A stretch of DNA of 64,000 nt from Pseudodesulfovibrio hydrargyri (GTDB lineage Bacteria; Desulfobacterota; Desulfovibrionia; Desulfovibrionales; Desulfovibrionaceae), in NCBI RefSeq assembly GCF_001874525.1, contig NZ_LKAQ01000004.1, forward strand, positions 2,739,250 to 2,803,249, in the 5' to 3' direction. The position numbers were made by a program, and so were the translations under genes. Numbering within the stretch: position 1 is the stretch's first letter; every line of letters begins with the position of its first letter. Below are positions 1 through 9,345 of the stretch, one piece after another. The notes below the pieces were generated by a model that searched no databases, had not been told where the DNA came from, and saw nothing but the letters and a program-made list of their open reading frames with translations.

Positions 1-101
1 CCGCAGACCACCACCACTTCGCCCTTGGTGATATTGAGATTGATGTTCTTGAGGACCTGGAAGTCCCCGTACCACTTGTTGACGCCTTTGAAAGAAATCA
101 C
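1..101 (-). CDS. Polar amino acid ABC transporter ATP-binding protein (GlnQ type), N-terminal fragment
   Basis: Only the first 33 or so codons are in the window; the gene runs off the left edge. The translation begins (M)ISFKGVNKWYGDFQVLKN and continues to GEVVVVCG just before the Walker A loop. This is the very conserved opening of GlnQ/HisP-type ATPases that power uptake of polar amino acids from the cytoplasmic side. The GTG start at 101 is chosen because GGAG lies 6-7 nt upstream (108-111 on the plus strand) and because it puts the family's usual MI(E/S)F opening at residue 1. Substrate cannot be told. The permease and binding-protein genes are not visible; the solute-binding protein at 58186 is far away and need not be a partner. 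Confidence 0.75.
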   Translation of the reverse strand, partial: MISFKGVNKWYGDFQVLKNINLNITKGEVVVVC

Positions 102-225
102 AGCGAACTCCGAAATAAAAATGGGCAAAAGCCAAGAGGATTTTCTAACAGGGAACCGGCTGAAAAGCAATCAAAATTCTGCCCTCGGGCGGTAGCACTG
201 AACCTTGTTCTGTGTCGGTCCGCAG

Positions 226-265
226 GCAAAGAACGCTTCCGCCGGACGGCCTGGCCGTCCGGCGG
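226..265 (-). terminator. Probable rho-independent terminator after L-serine dehydratase
   Basis: Two perfect 13-nt complementary arms (239-251 and 253-265, left arm CCGCCGGACGGCC) are followed on the minus strand by a modest T-rich stretch (GTTCTTT). It lies directly downstream of the serine dehydratase stop codon and upstream of the ABC ATPase start. The loop is formally one base, so a few inner pairs must open. Confidence 0.6.
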
Positions 266-269
266 ATAT

Positions 270-1631
<1,362 letters not shown>

Positions 1632-1653
1632 CTCGATTTCTCCTGGCAAAGGG

Positions 1654-3825
1654 TTACCCGAGCGCCTTCACCTTGCGGCGCATGGCGTGCAGGATCGGTT
1701 CGGTATAGCCGTTGGGCTGGCTCGCGCCCTCGAAGATCAGGTCGCGGGCGGCCTGGAAGGCAATGCTTTTGTCGAAGTCCGGGGCCATGGGGCGGTAGGC
1801 CGGGTCGTTTTGGTTCTGGCGGTCGACCACCTCGGCCATGGCCTTGAGGGTGGCCAGCACGGCCTCTTCGGTGCAGACGGAGTGTCTGAGCCAGTTGGCC
1901 AGGTGCTGGCTGGAGATGCGCAGGGTGGCCCGGTCCTCCATCAGCCCCACGCCGTTGATGTCCGGAACCTTGGAGCAGCCCACGCCCTGGTCCACCCATC
2001 GGACCACGTAGCCGAGGATGGACTGGCAGTTGTTGGCCAGCTCCCGGGCCACGTCGTCCTCGGACGGGCGGCCGTCGCGCATGAGCGGCAGGGTGGTCAG
2101 GGCGTCCAGGGAGGCGCGCATCTTCCCGGCCAGCTTGAGCTGGCGCTCGAAGACGTCCACCTGGTGGTAGTGTAGGGCGTGCAGGGTGGCCGCCGTGGGC
2201 GAGGGCACCCAGGCGCAGTTGGCCCCGGCCATGGGATGCGCTCCCTTGGTCTCGACCATCTCCTTGAGCATGTCCGGCTTGGCCCACATGCCCTTGCCGA
2301 TCTGGGCCTTGCCCGAGAAACCGCAGGCCAGGCCGATGTCCACGTTCCAGTCCTCGTAGGCCGCGATCCACGGTTCGTTCTTGATGGCCTCCTTGCGGAC
2401 CACGGGGCCGGCCTCCATGGCCGTGTGGATTTCGTCGCCCGTGCGGTCCAGGAAGCCGGTGTTGATGAAGATGACCCGGTCCTTGGCCGCCCGGATGCAC
2501 TCCTTCAGATTCAGGGTGGTCCGCCGTTCCTCGTCCATGATGCCGACCTTGAGGGCCAGGGCGGGCATGCCCAGCGCCTTTTCCACGGCCGCGAACAACT
2601 CGCAGGTGAAGGCTACCTCCTTGGGGCCGTGCATCTTGGGCTTGACGATGTATACGCTGCCGGTCTTGCTGTTGCGCCAGCGGCCGCCGCCCTTCAGGTC
2701 GTGCAGGAAGATCAGACCGGTGGCCAGGGTGTCCAGGATACCCTCGGGCACTTCCTCTCCATCCAGAAGCACCGCGTCGGTGGTCATCAAATGGCCCACG
2801 GTGCGGACCAGCATCATGCTTCGGCCGGACAGGGTCACGCTCCCGCCGCCGGGCGCGCTGTAGGTCCGGTCGTCGTTCAGGGCGCGGGTCACGGTCTTGC
2901 CGCCCTTGTCGAAGCTGGCCGTCAGGTCGCCCTTGATCAGGCCGAACAGGTTCAGATAGGTCTGCCCCTTGTCCTCGCCGTCGACCACGGCCACGGAGTC
3001 CTCGCAGTCGAGGATGGTGGACATGGCCGATTCCAGGACCACGTCCTTGATGCCCGCCGGATGGTCGCGGCCAACGGGGTGCTCGGGGTCGAATTGCAGT
3101 TCGATGTGCAGGCCGTTCTTGGCGAAGAGCAGGGACTTGAGCGCGCCGTCCTCTTCGGCATAACCCGCGAACTGGGCCGGGTCACGCAGGGCGGTGGTCT
3201 CGCCGCCGGTCAGGGTCACGGCCACCTGCTTGCCGGACGGGCCGTCCACGACCTCGAACGCGGTCGCGTTGCTGTGCGACCCCTCGGCCAGGGGCACGGC
3301 CACGTCCAGGTGGGCGGCGGCCCAGGCCATGACCTTCTGGCCGCGCACCGGGTCGTATCCCTTGCTCGGGACCTCGTCCCTTTCGATCACGTCCGAGCCG
3401 TAGAGCGCGTCGTACAGGCTGCCCCATCGGGCGTTGGCCGCGTTCAGGGCGAACCGGGCGTTGGTCGCCGGGACGACCAGCTGCGGCCCCGCGATGGTCG
3501 AGATCTCCGGGTCCACGTTCTCCGTGGTGATGGCGAAGTCCCCGCCCTCGGGCACGAGATAGCCGATCTCGCGCAGGAAGGCGTGATAGGTCCGTTTGTC
3601 GCCGGGCTGGCCGGGGTGCGCCCGGTGCCATTCGTCCATGGCCGCCTGGATGCGGTCGCGTTCGGCCAGCAGTTCCCTGTTGCGCGGGGTGAAGTCCCGG
3701 AACACGGTTTCGGCGCCTGCCCAGAAAGCGGTTTCATCCAGTCCGGTTCCGTCCAAAATCGTCTTGATGGCTTCGGCAAGAGCCTGGTGCACGGACAGCT
3801 TGCCTGCCTGAATTCTTTGCTTCAC
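1654..3825 (-). CDS. glcB: Malate synthase G
   Basis: Condenses glyoxylate with acetyl-CoA to give malate. At 723 residues it has the length of the monomeric G isoform, and conserved blocks are recognisable: [25 protein letters not shown] N-terminus, [32 protein letters not shown], the [13 protein letters not shown] block, [16 protein letters not shown] and [15 protein letters not shown]. The catalytic acid region [16 protein letters not shown] is intact. GTG at 3825 is preceded by AGGAG at a spacing of 5-6 nt. No isocitrate lyase is seen in the window, so a complete glyoxylate shunt is not implied; glycolate or glycine-derived glyoxylate disposal is an alternative. It leads the transcript that continues into serine dehydratase. 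Confidence 0.96.
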   Translation of the reverse strand: MKQRIQAGKLSVHQALAEAIKTILDGTGLDETAFWAGAETVFRDFTPRNRELLAERDRIQAAMDEWHRAHPGQPGDKRTYHAFLREIGYLVPEGGDFAITTENVDPEISTIAGPQLVVPATNARFALNAANARWGSLYDALYGSDVIERDEVPSKGYDPVRGQKVMAWAAAHLDVAVPLAEGSHSNATAFEVVDGPSGKQVAVTLTGGETTALRDPAQFAGYAEEDGALKSLLFAKNGLHIELQFDPEHPVGRDHPAGIKDVVLESAMSTILDCEDSVAVVDGEDKGQTYLNLFGLIKGDLTASFDKGGKTVTRALNDDRTYSAPGGGSVTLSGRSMMLVRTVGHLMTTDAVLLDGEEVPEGILDTLATGLIFLHDLKGGGRWRNSKTGSVYIVKPKMHGPKEVAFTCELFAAVEKALGMPALALKVGIMDEERRTTLNLKECIRAAKDRVIFINTGFLDRTGDEIHTAMEAGPVVRKEAIKNEPWIAAYEDWNVDIGLACGFSGKAQIGKGMWAKPDMLKEMVETKGAHPMAGANCAWVPSPTAATLHALHYHQVDVFERQLKLAGKMRASLDALTTLPLMRDGRPSEDDVARELANNCQSILGYVVRWVDQGVGCSKVPDINGVGLMEDRATLRISSQHLANWLRHSVCTEEAVLATLKAMAEVVDRQNQNDPAYRPMAPDFDKSIAFQAARDLIFEGASQPNGYTEPILHAMRRKVKALG

Positions 3826-4068
3826 GTCTACTCCTGGTGCTCTGGTTTGAAAACGGTCTCCTCAGGGAGACATCCTTTCCAGATTGCCCTGAGATGTACG
3901 GTATTGCAACTACAACCGACTTTTTTTGGCACCAAATCTTGGATATTTAGGGACTGTTTTTTTATGATACTGCCCGTGTGGCTCCGCTGGAATGAAAATT
4001 GTAACCGGTTCTCGTTGATATGGAATTTTTGACGGTCCGCCAGGCCGCTGACCGAACAAGGAACGAGC

Positions 4069-5322
4069 ATGCCGCTGAGTGTTGTCATTCCGGTCTTCAA
4101 CCAGTTTTCCCTGACGCGCGATTGCCTGCGCTCCCTGCGCGAACACGCGCCGGAGACGGACTACGAGGTCCTCGTGGTGGACAATGGCTCCACGGACGAA
4201 ACCGCCACCGGCCTCGATCCTCTGGGCGCGGAGCTGTTCGGCGACCGATTCAGGGCAATCCACCTGCCCGAAAACCGTAATTTCGGACCTGCCTGCAACC
4301 TCGGGGCGCAGGAGGCCACGGGTGATTTTCTGTTCTTTTTGAATAACGATACCTTGTTGACACCAGGGTGGTATCCGCCTCTGGCCGAGGCCCTGATGGA
4401 CGGTTGCGGCGGGGTCGGGCCGCTGCTGATGTATCCGGCCCGCGGACCGCTGCCGGTGGATCGGATCCAGCACCTGGCCGTGGTCTGTGAACCGCAATTG
4501 CACTTCCGGCATCTGTATGAACTCTTTCCGGTCACCCATCCGGTGGCACACCGGCCCCGTTCCCCGCAGTTCCTGACCGGCGCGGCCCTGCTGCTTCCCA
4601 GGCGGGTCTTCCTCGAGGCGGGCCGATTCCATGAGGGGTACGCCAACGGGGCCGAGGACCTGGAGCTGTGCGTGCGCATCCGGCAGACGGGCCGTTCCCT
4701 GCGTTGCGTCCCGCAGAGCCGCGTCTACCATCTCCAGGGCCGGACGCAGGGCCGCTATGCCCACGAGTCTGATAACGCCCGGCTGTTCAAGGAACGAAAC
4801 CTGTGGGACATCTATCCTGATTTTCATCTGCGGCTCAAGGAAGACGGCTATGAGATGGCCCTCAACGAGTGCCAGATGCCCTATGCCCGACTGCCCCGGC
4901 GGCGGGCGGAAATCCTGGACCGGGCGTTCGGCCGCGATTCGGGGGTGCCGGACAGGGCGGTCTGCCTGGCCATGATGGAGCGCGAGCCGCTCTACGGCCC
5001 GGCCTACGAACGGCTGGCCGACCTGTGCGAGGCGCAGGGCGACCTGTCCGTGCTCGCCGAGGTCCGCTTCCTCCAGGCCCGGCTCTTTCCCCGCCGCGAG
5101 GCCGGGGTCCGATTCCTGGACGCCGCCGTCCGCGCGGGGGACGAACGTTTGCGCCGGGAGGGGCAAAATATCGTCGAGTCCTACGTCCGGCTGGCCGCTG
5201 ACCCGGAGTTGCCCGCCAAGGCGCGGGAGATGGCGGAATTCGGCCGGCGCCTGGAGCAGCCCGTTCTGACGGAACTCTATGCCGGTTGGCTGGGCGGAAG
5301 GGGATTGGACGCCTTGCATTGA
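4069..5322 (+). CDS. Family 2 glycosyltransferase
   Basis: The N-terminal 220 residues form a GT-A fold: SVVIPVFNQFSLTRDCLRS, then LVVDNGSTDET for nucleotide-sugar binding, FFLNNDTLLTPGW at the DxD position, and GAEDLELCVRIRQTG for the acceptor or catalytic-base region. This resembles rhamnosyl- and O-antigen-type transferases that work on the cytoplasmic face of the membrane. The roughly 150-residue C-terminal part contains no motif I recognise and may be helical repeat material. ATG 4069 follows AAGGAACGAGC. The gene stands alone, with no polysaccharide cluster around it. Donor and acceptor are unknown. Confidence 0.87.
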   Translation: MPLSVVIPVFNQFSLTRDCLRSLREHAPETDYEVLVVDNGSTDETATGLDPLGAELFGDRFRAIHLPENRNFGPACNLGAQEATGDFLFFLNNDTLLTPGWYPPLAEALMDGCGGVGPLLMYPARGPLPVDRIQHLAVVCEPQLHFRHLYELFPVTHPVAHRPRSPQFLTGAALLLPRRVFLEAGRFHEGYANGAEDLELCVRIRQTGRSLRCVPQSRVYHLQGRTQGRYAHESDNARLFKERNLWDIYPDFHLRLKEDGYEMALNECQMPYARLPRRRAEILDRAFGRDSGVPDRAVCLAMMEREPLYGPAYERLADLCEAQGDLSVLAEVRFLQARLFPRREAGVRFLDAAVRAGDERLRREGQNIVESYVRLAADPELPAKAREMAEFGRRLEQPVLTELYAGWLGGRGLDALH

Positions 5323-5413
5323 CCCGCGACTTGCCGGCCGCGGCGACCAGGGGGCGCCGGCTTCCGGGCCGAGCGCCGCTTGTGGTTGACTCTTTTGCGG
5401 AAGGGGGACGCCG

Positions 5414-5782
5414 CTATCGTCCGGCCGCGTCCAGGATGCGCTTCCACAGCCGTTCCAGGGGCACGGGCTTGTGCAGGAAGTCGAAGGCCCCGGCCTCCAG
5501 GGACTGCATGTGGCGGGTCATGTCCCCCTCGCCGGTGAGCAGGATGACCTCGGTGGACGGGAAGTTCTTGCGGATGATCTTCAGCGTCTCGAGCCCGTTC
5601 AGGTCGGGCATGTTCATGTCCAGCAGAACCACGTCCACAGGGTCGGTTTCCAGGACGGCGTAAGCCTCGACCCCGCCTTCCGCTGTACTGACCAGCGCAC
5701 CGAGATGGCCCAGCCGTTTGGCCAGGGTTTCCACGAAAGCGGCCTCGTCGTCGACGAGCAGTATGCGGATGGGGACGGTCAT
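5414..5782 (-). CDS. Stand-alone response regulator receiver
   Basis: A 122-residue single-domain receiver with acidic pair DDE, phospho-acceptor Asp55 in VVLLDMNMPDLNG, switch Thr in LLTGEGD and invariant Lys in HKPVPL. It has no output domain. The sequence VDDEAAFVETLAKRL closely matches the receivers encoded at 8059, 8495 and 8902, so all four are likely paralogues serving one phosphorelay. The longer reading frame starting at 5965 was rejected: its first 61 residues are non-conserved, while ATG 5782 gives the standard receiver N-terminus and has AGGAGA upstream. It is convergent with the glycosyltransferase and divergent from the kinase operon. Confidence 0.88.
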   Translation of the reverse strand: MTVPIRILLVDDEAAFVETLAKRLGHLGALVSTAEGGVEAYAVLETDPVDVVLLDMNMPDLNGLETLKIIRKNFPSTEVILLTGEGDMTRHMQSLEAGAFDFLHKPVPLERLWKRILDAAGR

Positions 5783-6070
5783 GGCGCGGGTTCTCCTGTT
5801 GTGCTTCTTACAATGAACATGCCAGCGGTTGAAAACGCAACACGTCTTGATACTTTTTTCTCCATTTGTCGAGTCCGGGATAAGACTATTGATTTGAGTA
5901 TGTTGTATGGGCATGGTTCGGAAGGAACCACCGCCCATTCCACGCGCTTCGAAATAATATTCCAAGGCTATTCAGGTGACTGCCGCCAGGAGTGGGGCGT
6001 TTTTACCCGTTGTGAGTCGCGACAGTTGCAGGTGCCCCCTGTGGCGGGGCCTTGCGGGTGGAATCTCGCC

Positions 6071-6109
6071 ATCGGCACCTTTTGTACCATCGGGGCAAAA
6101 TGTACCGAT
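6071..6109. promoter_or_regulatory. Candidate upstream activator site (inverted repeat)
   Basis: The arms ATCGGCACCTTTTG (6071-6084) and CAAAATGTACCGAT (6096-6109) are complementary at 12 of 14 positions across an 11-base spacer. The centre lies about 200 bp upstream of the predicted sigma-54 start point, a plausible place for an enhancer-binding protein such as the NtrC-like protein at 12933. The role is inferred from position and symmetry only. Confidence 0.4.
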
Positions 6110-6266
6110 TTTGGCCGTAAAACAGGGTCGAAGGAGGATTTCGTCCGTTGACGGCGGACAGTCCGGGGCTTTGTGGATGGCGGAAGGAGTTTGAATAAAG
6201 TGAGGTATCTCAAGATGTAATCACATCAGAGATGGGGTCGCCGGGCAGAGGCCGGGGACGGGATCG

Positions 6267-6282
6267 TGGCACACGGATTGCT
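6267..6282 (+). promoter_or_regulatory. Sigma-54 (-24/-12) promoter of the kinase/receiver/permease operon
   Basis: TGGCACACGGATTGCT matches the sigma-54 consensus TGGCAC-N5-TTGCW, with the invariant GG and GC separated by exactly ten bases. It is about 70 bp upstream of the kinase start, and the operon's own downstream end encodes an NtrC-family activator with a GAFTGA loop. Confidence 0.72.
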
Positions 6283-6350
6283 CATGGCAGGACAGGCAGA
6301 GGTATTGGGTATCGGGCAGCGAGCCCGGGACTGCGACCGAGAGCGGGGCC

Positions 6351-8066
6351 ATGCATCCTGAAAAGAAGTCCTCCTACGACAACCTGTCGCGCAACCTGTC
6401 GCTGACGGTCATCACGGTGTCCTTTGCTCCGCTCATCCTGGTGGGCGGGCTCATCTTCCATCAGTTCCGTTCCATATATACTGAGAAGGTCTTCGCCCAC
6501 CTGGCCGAGGTGGTGGACAAGCACGCGGCCGACATCAACACCTTTCTGCGGGACAAGCTCACCGAAGTCCAATACGTCAGCCGGACCTCGTCGTTCGACC
6601 ATCTGGCCACCTCGAGCCACCTGGCCATGGCCCTGCGCGGGATGCAGCAGCAGTACGGCCGCATCTTCGTCGACCTGGGCGTGGTCGACAGCCACGGCCG
6701 CCAGGTGGCCTATGCCGGTCCGTTCAGCCTTTTGGGCGCGGACTACTCGGGGGCGGACTGGTTCCGCAACTCCAAGGAGAGCGACGCCATCATCAGCGAC
6801 GTCTTCGAGGGGTTGCGCCAGTCCCCCCACTTCATCATTTCCGTCAGCCAGGGGCGAGGCGAGGCGCGCTGGACCCTGCGCGCGACCATCGACTTTCTGG
6901 CCTTCAGCTACCTGGTCCAGAACATCCGTATCGGCGAGACCGGGTTCGCCTACATCCTGAACAGCCGGGGCGTGTACCAGACCCGGCCCAGGGACGAGCG
7001 CAACCAGGATCTGGAACTGACCCCGCGCCGCCAGCTCGGGCGGGTGGGCTCCCTGGCCGGGGTGTCCATCTTCGAGTCCGTGGACCGCGAGGGCGACGCC
7101 TACGTCACGGTGACCGCGCCCATCAAGGGCGGGGAGTGGCAGCTGGTCTACCAGCAGAAGTCCTCGGACGCCTTTTCGGCCATGACCCGCACCGAACTCG
7201 TCACCCTGGGCATCTTCCTCATCGGCGGCCTGGCCATCGTGGTCATGGCCCTGCTCATCTCCCGCAAGCTGGTGGTCCGTTTCCAGGCCATCGACCAGGA
7301 GTCCGAGCTCATGAGCAAGCAGATCGTGGAGACCGGCAAGCTGGCGGCCATCGGCGAGCTGGCAGCGGGCATCGCACACGAGATCAACAATCCGGTGGCC
7401 ATCATGATCGAGGAGGCGGGCTGGGTCAGCGACCTCATGGAGGACGAGGGCGGCGAACTGCCGTCCTACGCCGAAATCCAGCGGGCGCTGACCCAGGTGG
7501 GCAACCAGGGGCGGCGGTGCAAGGACATCACCCACAAGCTGCTCTCCTTCGCCCGGCAGAGCGACTCCCGGGCGACCGAGATGTCGGTGCCCGAATTCAT
7601 CCGCGAGGTGGTCGACATCTCCATGCAGCAGGCCCGTTTCGCCCAGGTGGAGTTCGACCTGGACCTGGACGAGACCATGCCGCGTATTTCGGCCTCGGCC
7701 ACCGAACTGCAACAGGTTCTGCTCAACCTGGTCAACAACGCCATCCAGGCCATGGAGCCCGAGGGCGGCAGGCTGTCCATCGGCTGCGCCATGGACGAGG
7801 GACAGGCGGCCATCACCGTGGCCGACACCGGGCCCGGCATTCCGGCGGCCAACCTGGGCCGTATCTTCGACCCGTTCTTCACCACCAAGCCGGTGGGCAA
7901 GGGGAGCGGCCTGGGATTGTCCATATGTTTCGGAATTATCCACCAGATGGGTGGAGAGATAGACGTGGAAAGCACAGTGGGCAGGGGCACCCGGTTCACC
8001 ATCCGTCTGCCGGTGCCGCCGCCCGCACGGCAACCTGAAACGCGACAGGAGATGAGACATGACTGA
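6351..8066 (+). CDS. Membrane sensor histidine kinase with periplasmic Cache-like domain
   Basis: A 571-residue transmembrane kinase. TM1 is at about residues 17-37. A periplasmic region of about 240 residues with Cache-type features (GADWFRNSKES, RIGETGFAYILNSRG) follows, and then TM2 near residue 290-308. The cytoplasmic part has the phospho-acceptor His343 in GELAAGIAHEINNP, an N box LVNNAIQAM, G boxes ADTGPGI and GKGSGLGLS, and FDPFFTTKP. No HAMP domain is obvious. It overlaps the next receiver gene by 8 bp. It probably senses a small molecule outside the cytoplasm and phosphorylates the receivers that follow. ATG 6351 has only a weak upstream GAGCGGGG. Confidence 0.93.
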   Translation: MHPEKKSSYDNLSRNLSLTVITVSFAPLILVGGLIFHQFRSIYTEKVFAHLAEVVDKHAADINTFLRDKLTEVQYVSRTSSFDHLATSSHLAMALRGMQQQYGRIFVDLGVVDSHGRQVAYAGPFSLLGADYSGADWFRNSKESDAIISDVFEGLRQSPHFIISVSQGRGEARWTLRATIDFLAFSYLVQNIRIGETGFAYILNSRGVYQTRPRDERNQDLELTPRRQLGRVGSLAGVSIFESVDREGDAYVTVTAPIKGGEWQLVYQQKSSDAFSAMTRTELVTLGIFLIGGLAIVVMALLISRKLVVRFQAIDQESELMSKQIVETGKLAAIGELAAGIAHEINNPVAIMIEEAGWVSDLMEDEGGELPSYAEIQRALTQVGNQGRRCKDITHKLLSFARQSDSRATEMSVPEFIREVVDISMQQARFAQVEFDLDLDETMPRISASATELQQVLLNLVNNAIQAMEPEGGRLSIGCAMDEGQAAITVADTGPGIPAANLGRIFDPFFTTKPVGKGSGLGLSICFGIIHQMGGEIDVESTVGRGTRFTIRLPVPPPARQPETRQEMRHD

Positions 8067-8490
8067 TGCCACTGTGTTGATCGTGGACGACGAGCGCGGG
8101 TTCGTCGAGACCATGGCCAAGCGGCTCGAAAAGCGCAACATGACGGTTTTCCAAGCCTTTGACGGTGACGAGGCCATGGCCCGGCTGGCCGAGCAGCCGA
8201 GTATCCAGGTGGTCATCCTGGATATGAAGATGCCCGGCAAGGACGGCCTGGTCGTCCTGCAGGAGATCAAGGAGGCCCATCCCCTGGTCGAGGTCATCAT
8301 GCTGACCGGCCACGCCACGGTCCCCTCGGCGGTCGAAGGCATCCAGCACGGGGCCTACGACTACCTGATGAAGCCGTGCAGCTTCGAGGACCTGAACCAG
8401 AAGATCGCCGAGGCCGTCGAGCTCAAGAGCGAGCACGAGGAAGAAGCCGTGGAGGCCCGGCTGAGCGACATCACCGGGCGCATGGGGTAG
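8059..8490 (+). CDS. Single-domain response regulator (receiver 1 of operon)
   Basis: A 143-residue receiver: acidic pair DDE, Asp55 in VVILDMKMPGKDG, Thr in MLTGHAT and Lys in LMKPCSF. A 20-residue acidic helical tail (LKSEHEEEAVEARLSD) follows, but there is no DNA-binding or enzymatic output. It overlaps the upstream kinase gene by 8 bp, so translation is probably coupled and this is the likeliest direct partner of that kinase. Confidence 0.92.
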   Translation: MTDATVLIVDDERGFVETMAKRLEKRNMTVFQAFDGDEAMARLAEQPSIQVVILDMKMPGKDGLVVLQEIKEAHPLVEVIMLTGHATVPSAVEGIQHGAYDYLMKPCSFEDLNQKIAEAVELKSEHEEEAVEARLSDITGRMG

Positions 8491-8494
8491 CGGC

Positions 8495-8905
8495 GTGGAC
8501 AGGGCCAGAGAAATCTCCGGCGGACCGGATCGCGACGTGCGCCTGCTCATCGTGGACGATGAGACAGGGTTCGCCGAGGTCCTGTGCAAGCGCATGCGCC
8601 GCCGGGGCGTGGAGGCGGCGTCGGCGGAAAGCGGCGACGAGGCGGTCCGGCTGCTGCGCCGCGAGGAGTTCGACGTGGCCATCGTGGACCTCAAGCTCCA
8701 GGGCATGAACGGAATCGAGATCCTCAAGGTCTTCCGGCTGATGGTCCCGGAAATGCCGGTGCTCATGCTTACCGGCCACGGCAGCGAGGAGGCCCGCGAC
8801 GAGTGCATCAAGCTCGGCGCGGCGGGCTATCTGTCCAAGCCCGTGGAGTTCGACAGACTGCTCGACAAGGCGCTGGAATTGAGCGCCGGAAGGGAGCGGG
8901 CATGA
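8495..8905 (+). CDS. Single-domain response regulator (receiver 2 of operon)
   Basis: A 136-residue receiver with an extra N-terminal stretch of about 14 residues before LLIVDDETGF. The phospho-acceptor is Asp65 in VAIVDLKLQGMNG, with MLTGHGSEEA and LSKPVEF completing the active site. GTG start 4 bp after the previous stop codon. No output domain. It may act as a phosphate sink, a relay intermediate or a protein-protein effector. Confidence 0.88.
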   Translation: MDRAREISGGPDRDVRLLIVDDETGFAEVLCKRMRRRGVEAASAESGDEAVRLLRREEFDVAIVDLKLQGMNGIEILKVFRLMVPEMPVLMLTGHGSEEARDECIKLGAAGYLSKPVEFDRLLDKALELSAGRERA

Positions 8906-9285
8906 ACGGCGTGAGGGTGCTGCTCATTGACGACGAGGGCGGGTACACCGATGCCCTGGCCAAGCGTCTTGACCGCAGGGGGCTGTCCGTGGCCACTGCG
9001 GGCGGTGGGGCGCAGGCCCTCGAGATCATGGGCCAAAGGTCCTTTGATGTGATCCTGCTCGACATCAAGATGGCGGGCATGGACGGGATCAAGACCCTGA
9101 GCGCCATCAAGCGGCAACACCCGGAGGTGGAGGTGGTCATGCTGACCGCCCATGCCGACACGGACATCGTTATTTCCAGTCTGGCCATGGGGGCGTTCGA
9201 TTACCTTATGAAGCCGGCGGACGTGGAGGAACTGGTCCGCAAGATCGAAGATGCGGCCATGAAAAAAAGAAGCAATTCGAAGTGA
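8902..9285 (+). CDS. Single-domain response regulator (receiver 3 of operon)
   Basis: A 127-residue receiver starting at ATG 8902, overlapping the previous gene's TGA by 4 bp (ATGA). Asp54 in VILLDIKMAGMDG, Thr in MLTAHAD and Lys in LMKPADV complete the phosphorylation site, and a basic tail MKKRSNSK ends the protein. A much longer frame beginning at 8584 was rejected because its extra part is the out-of-frame shadow of receiver 2. It is the third consecutive receiver without output. Confidence 0.91.
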   Translation: MNGVRVLLIDDEGGYTDALAKRLDRRGLSVATAGGGAQALEIMGQRSFDVILLDIKMAGMDGIKTLSAIKRQHPEVEVVMLTAHADTDIVISSLAMGAFDYLMKPADVEELVRKIEDAAMKKRSNSK

Positions 9286-9345
9286 TCGGCCCGAGGGTGG
9301 GTGCTTCGGACGGGTTGAACAAAACAAGAGGAAGCGAGGATAGTC

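Larger units (their letters stand above)
5783..6350. other. Long regulatory intergenic region between divergent signalling genes
   Basis: No convincing gene lies in these 568 bases; short open frames here lack ribosome sites and family features. The region contains an imperfect inverted repeat (6071-6109) and a sigma-54 promoter (6267-6282), both listed separately. It separates the minus-strand receiver from the plus-strand kinase operon. Confidence 0.7.

Noticed and set aside
5968..6213. Short open frames in the 5783-6350 spacer
   Set aside because: No ribosome site, no recognisable sequence, and they overlap regulatory signals on both strands.
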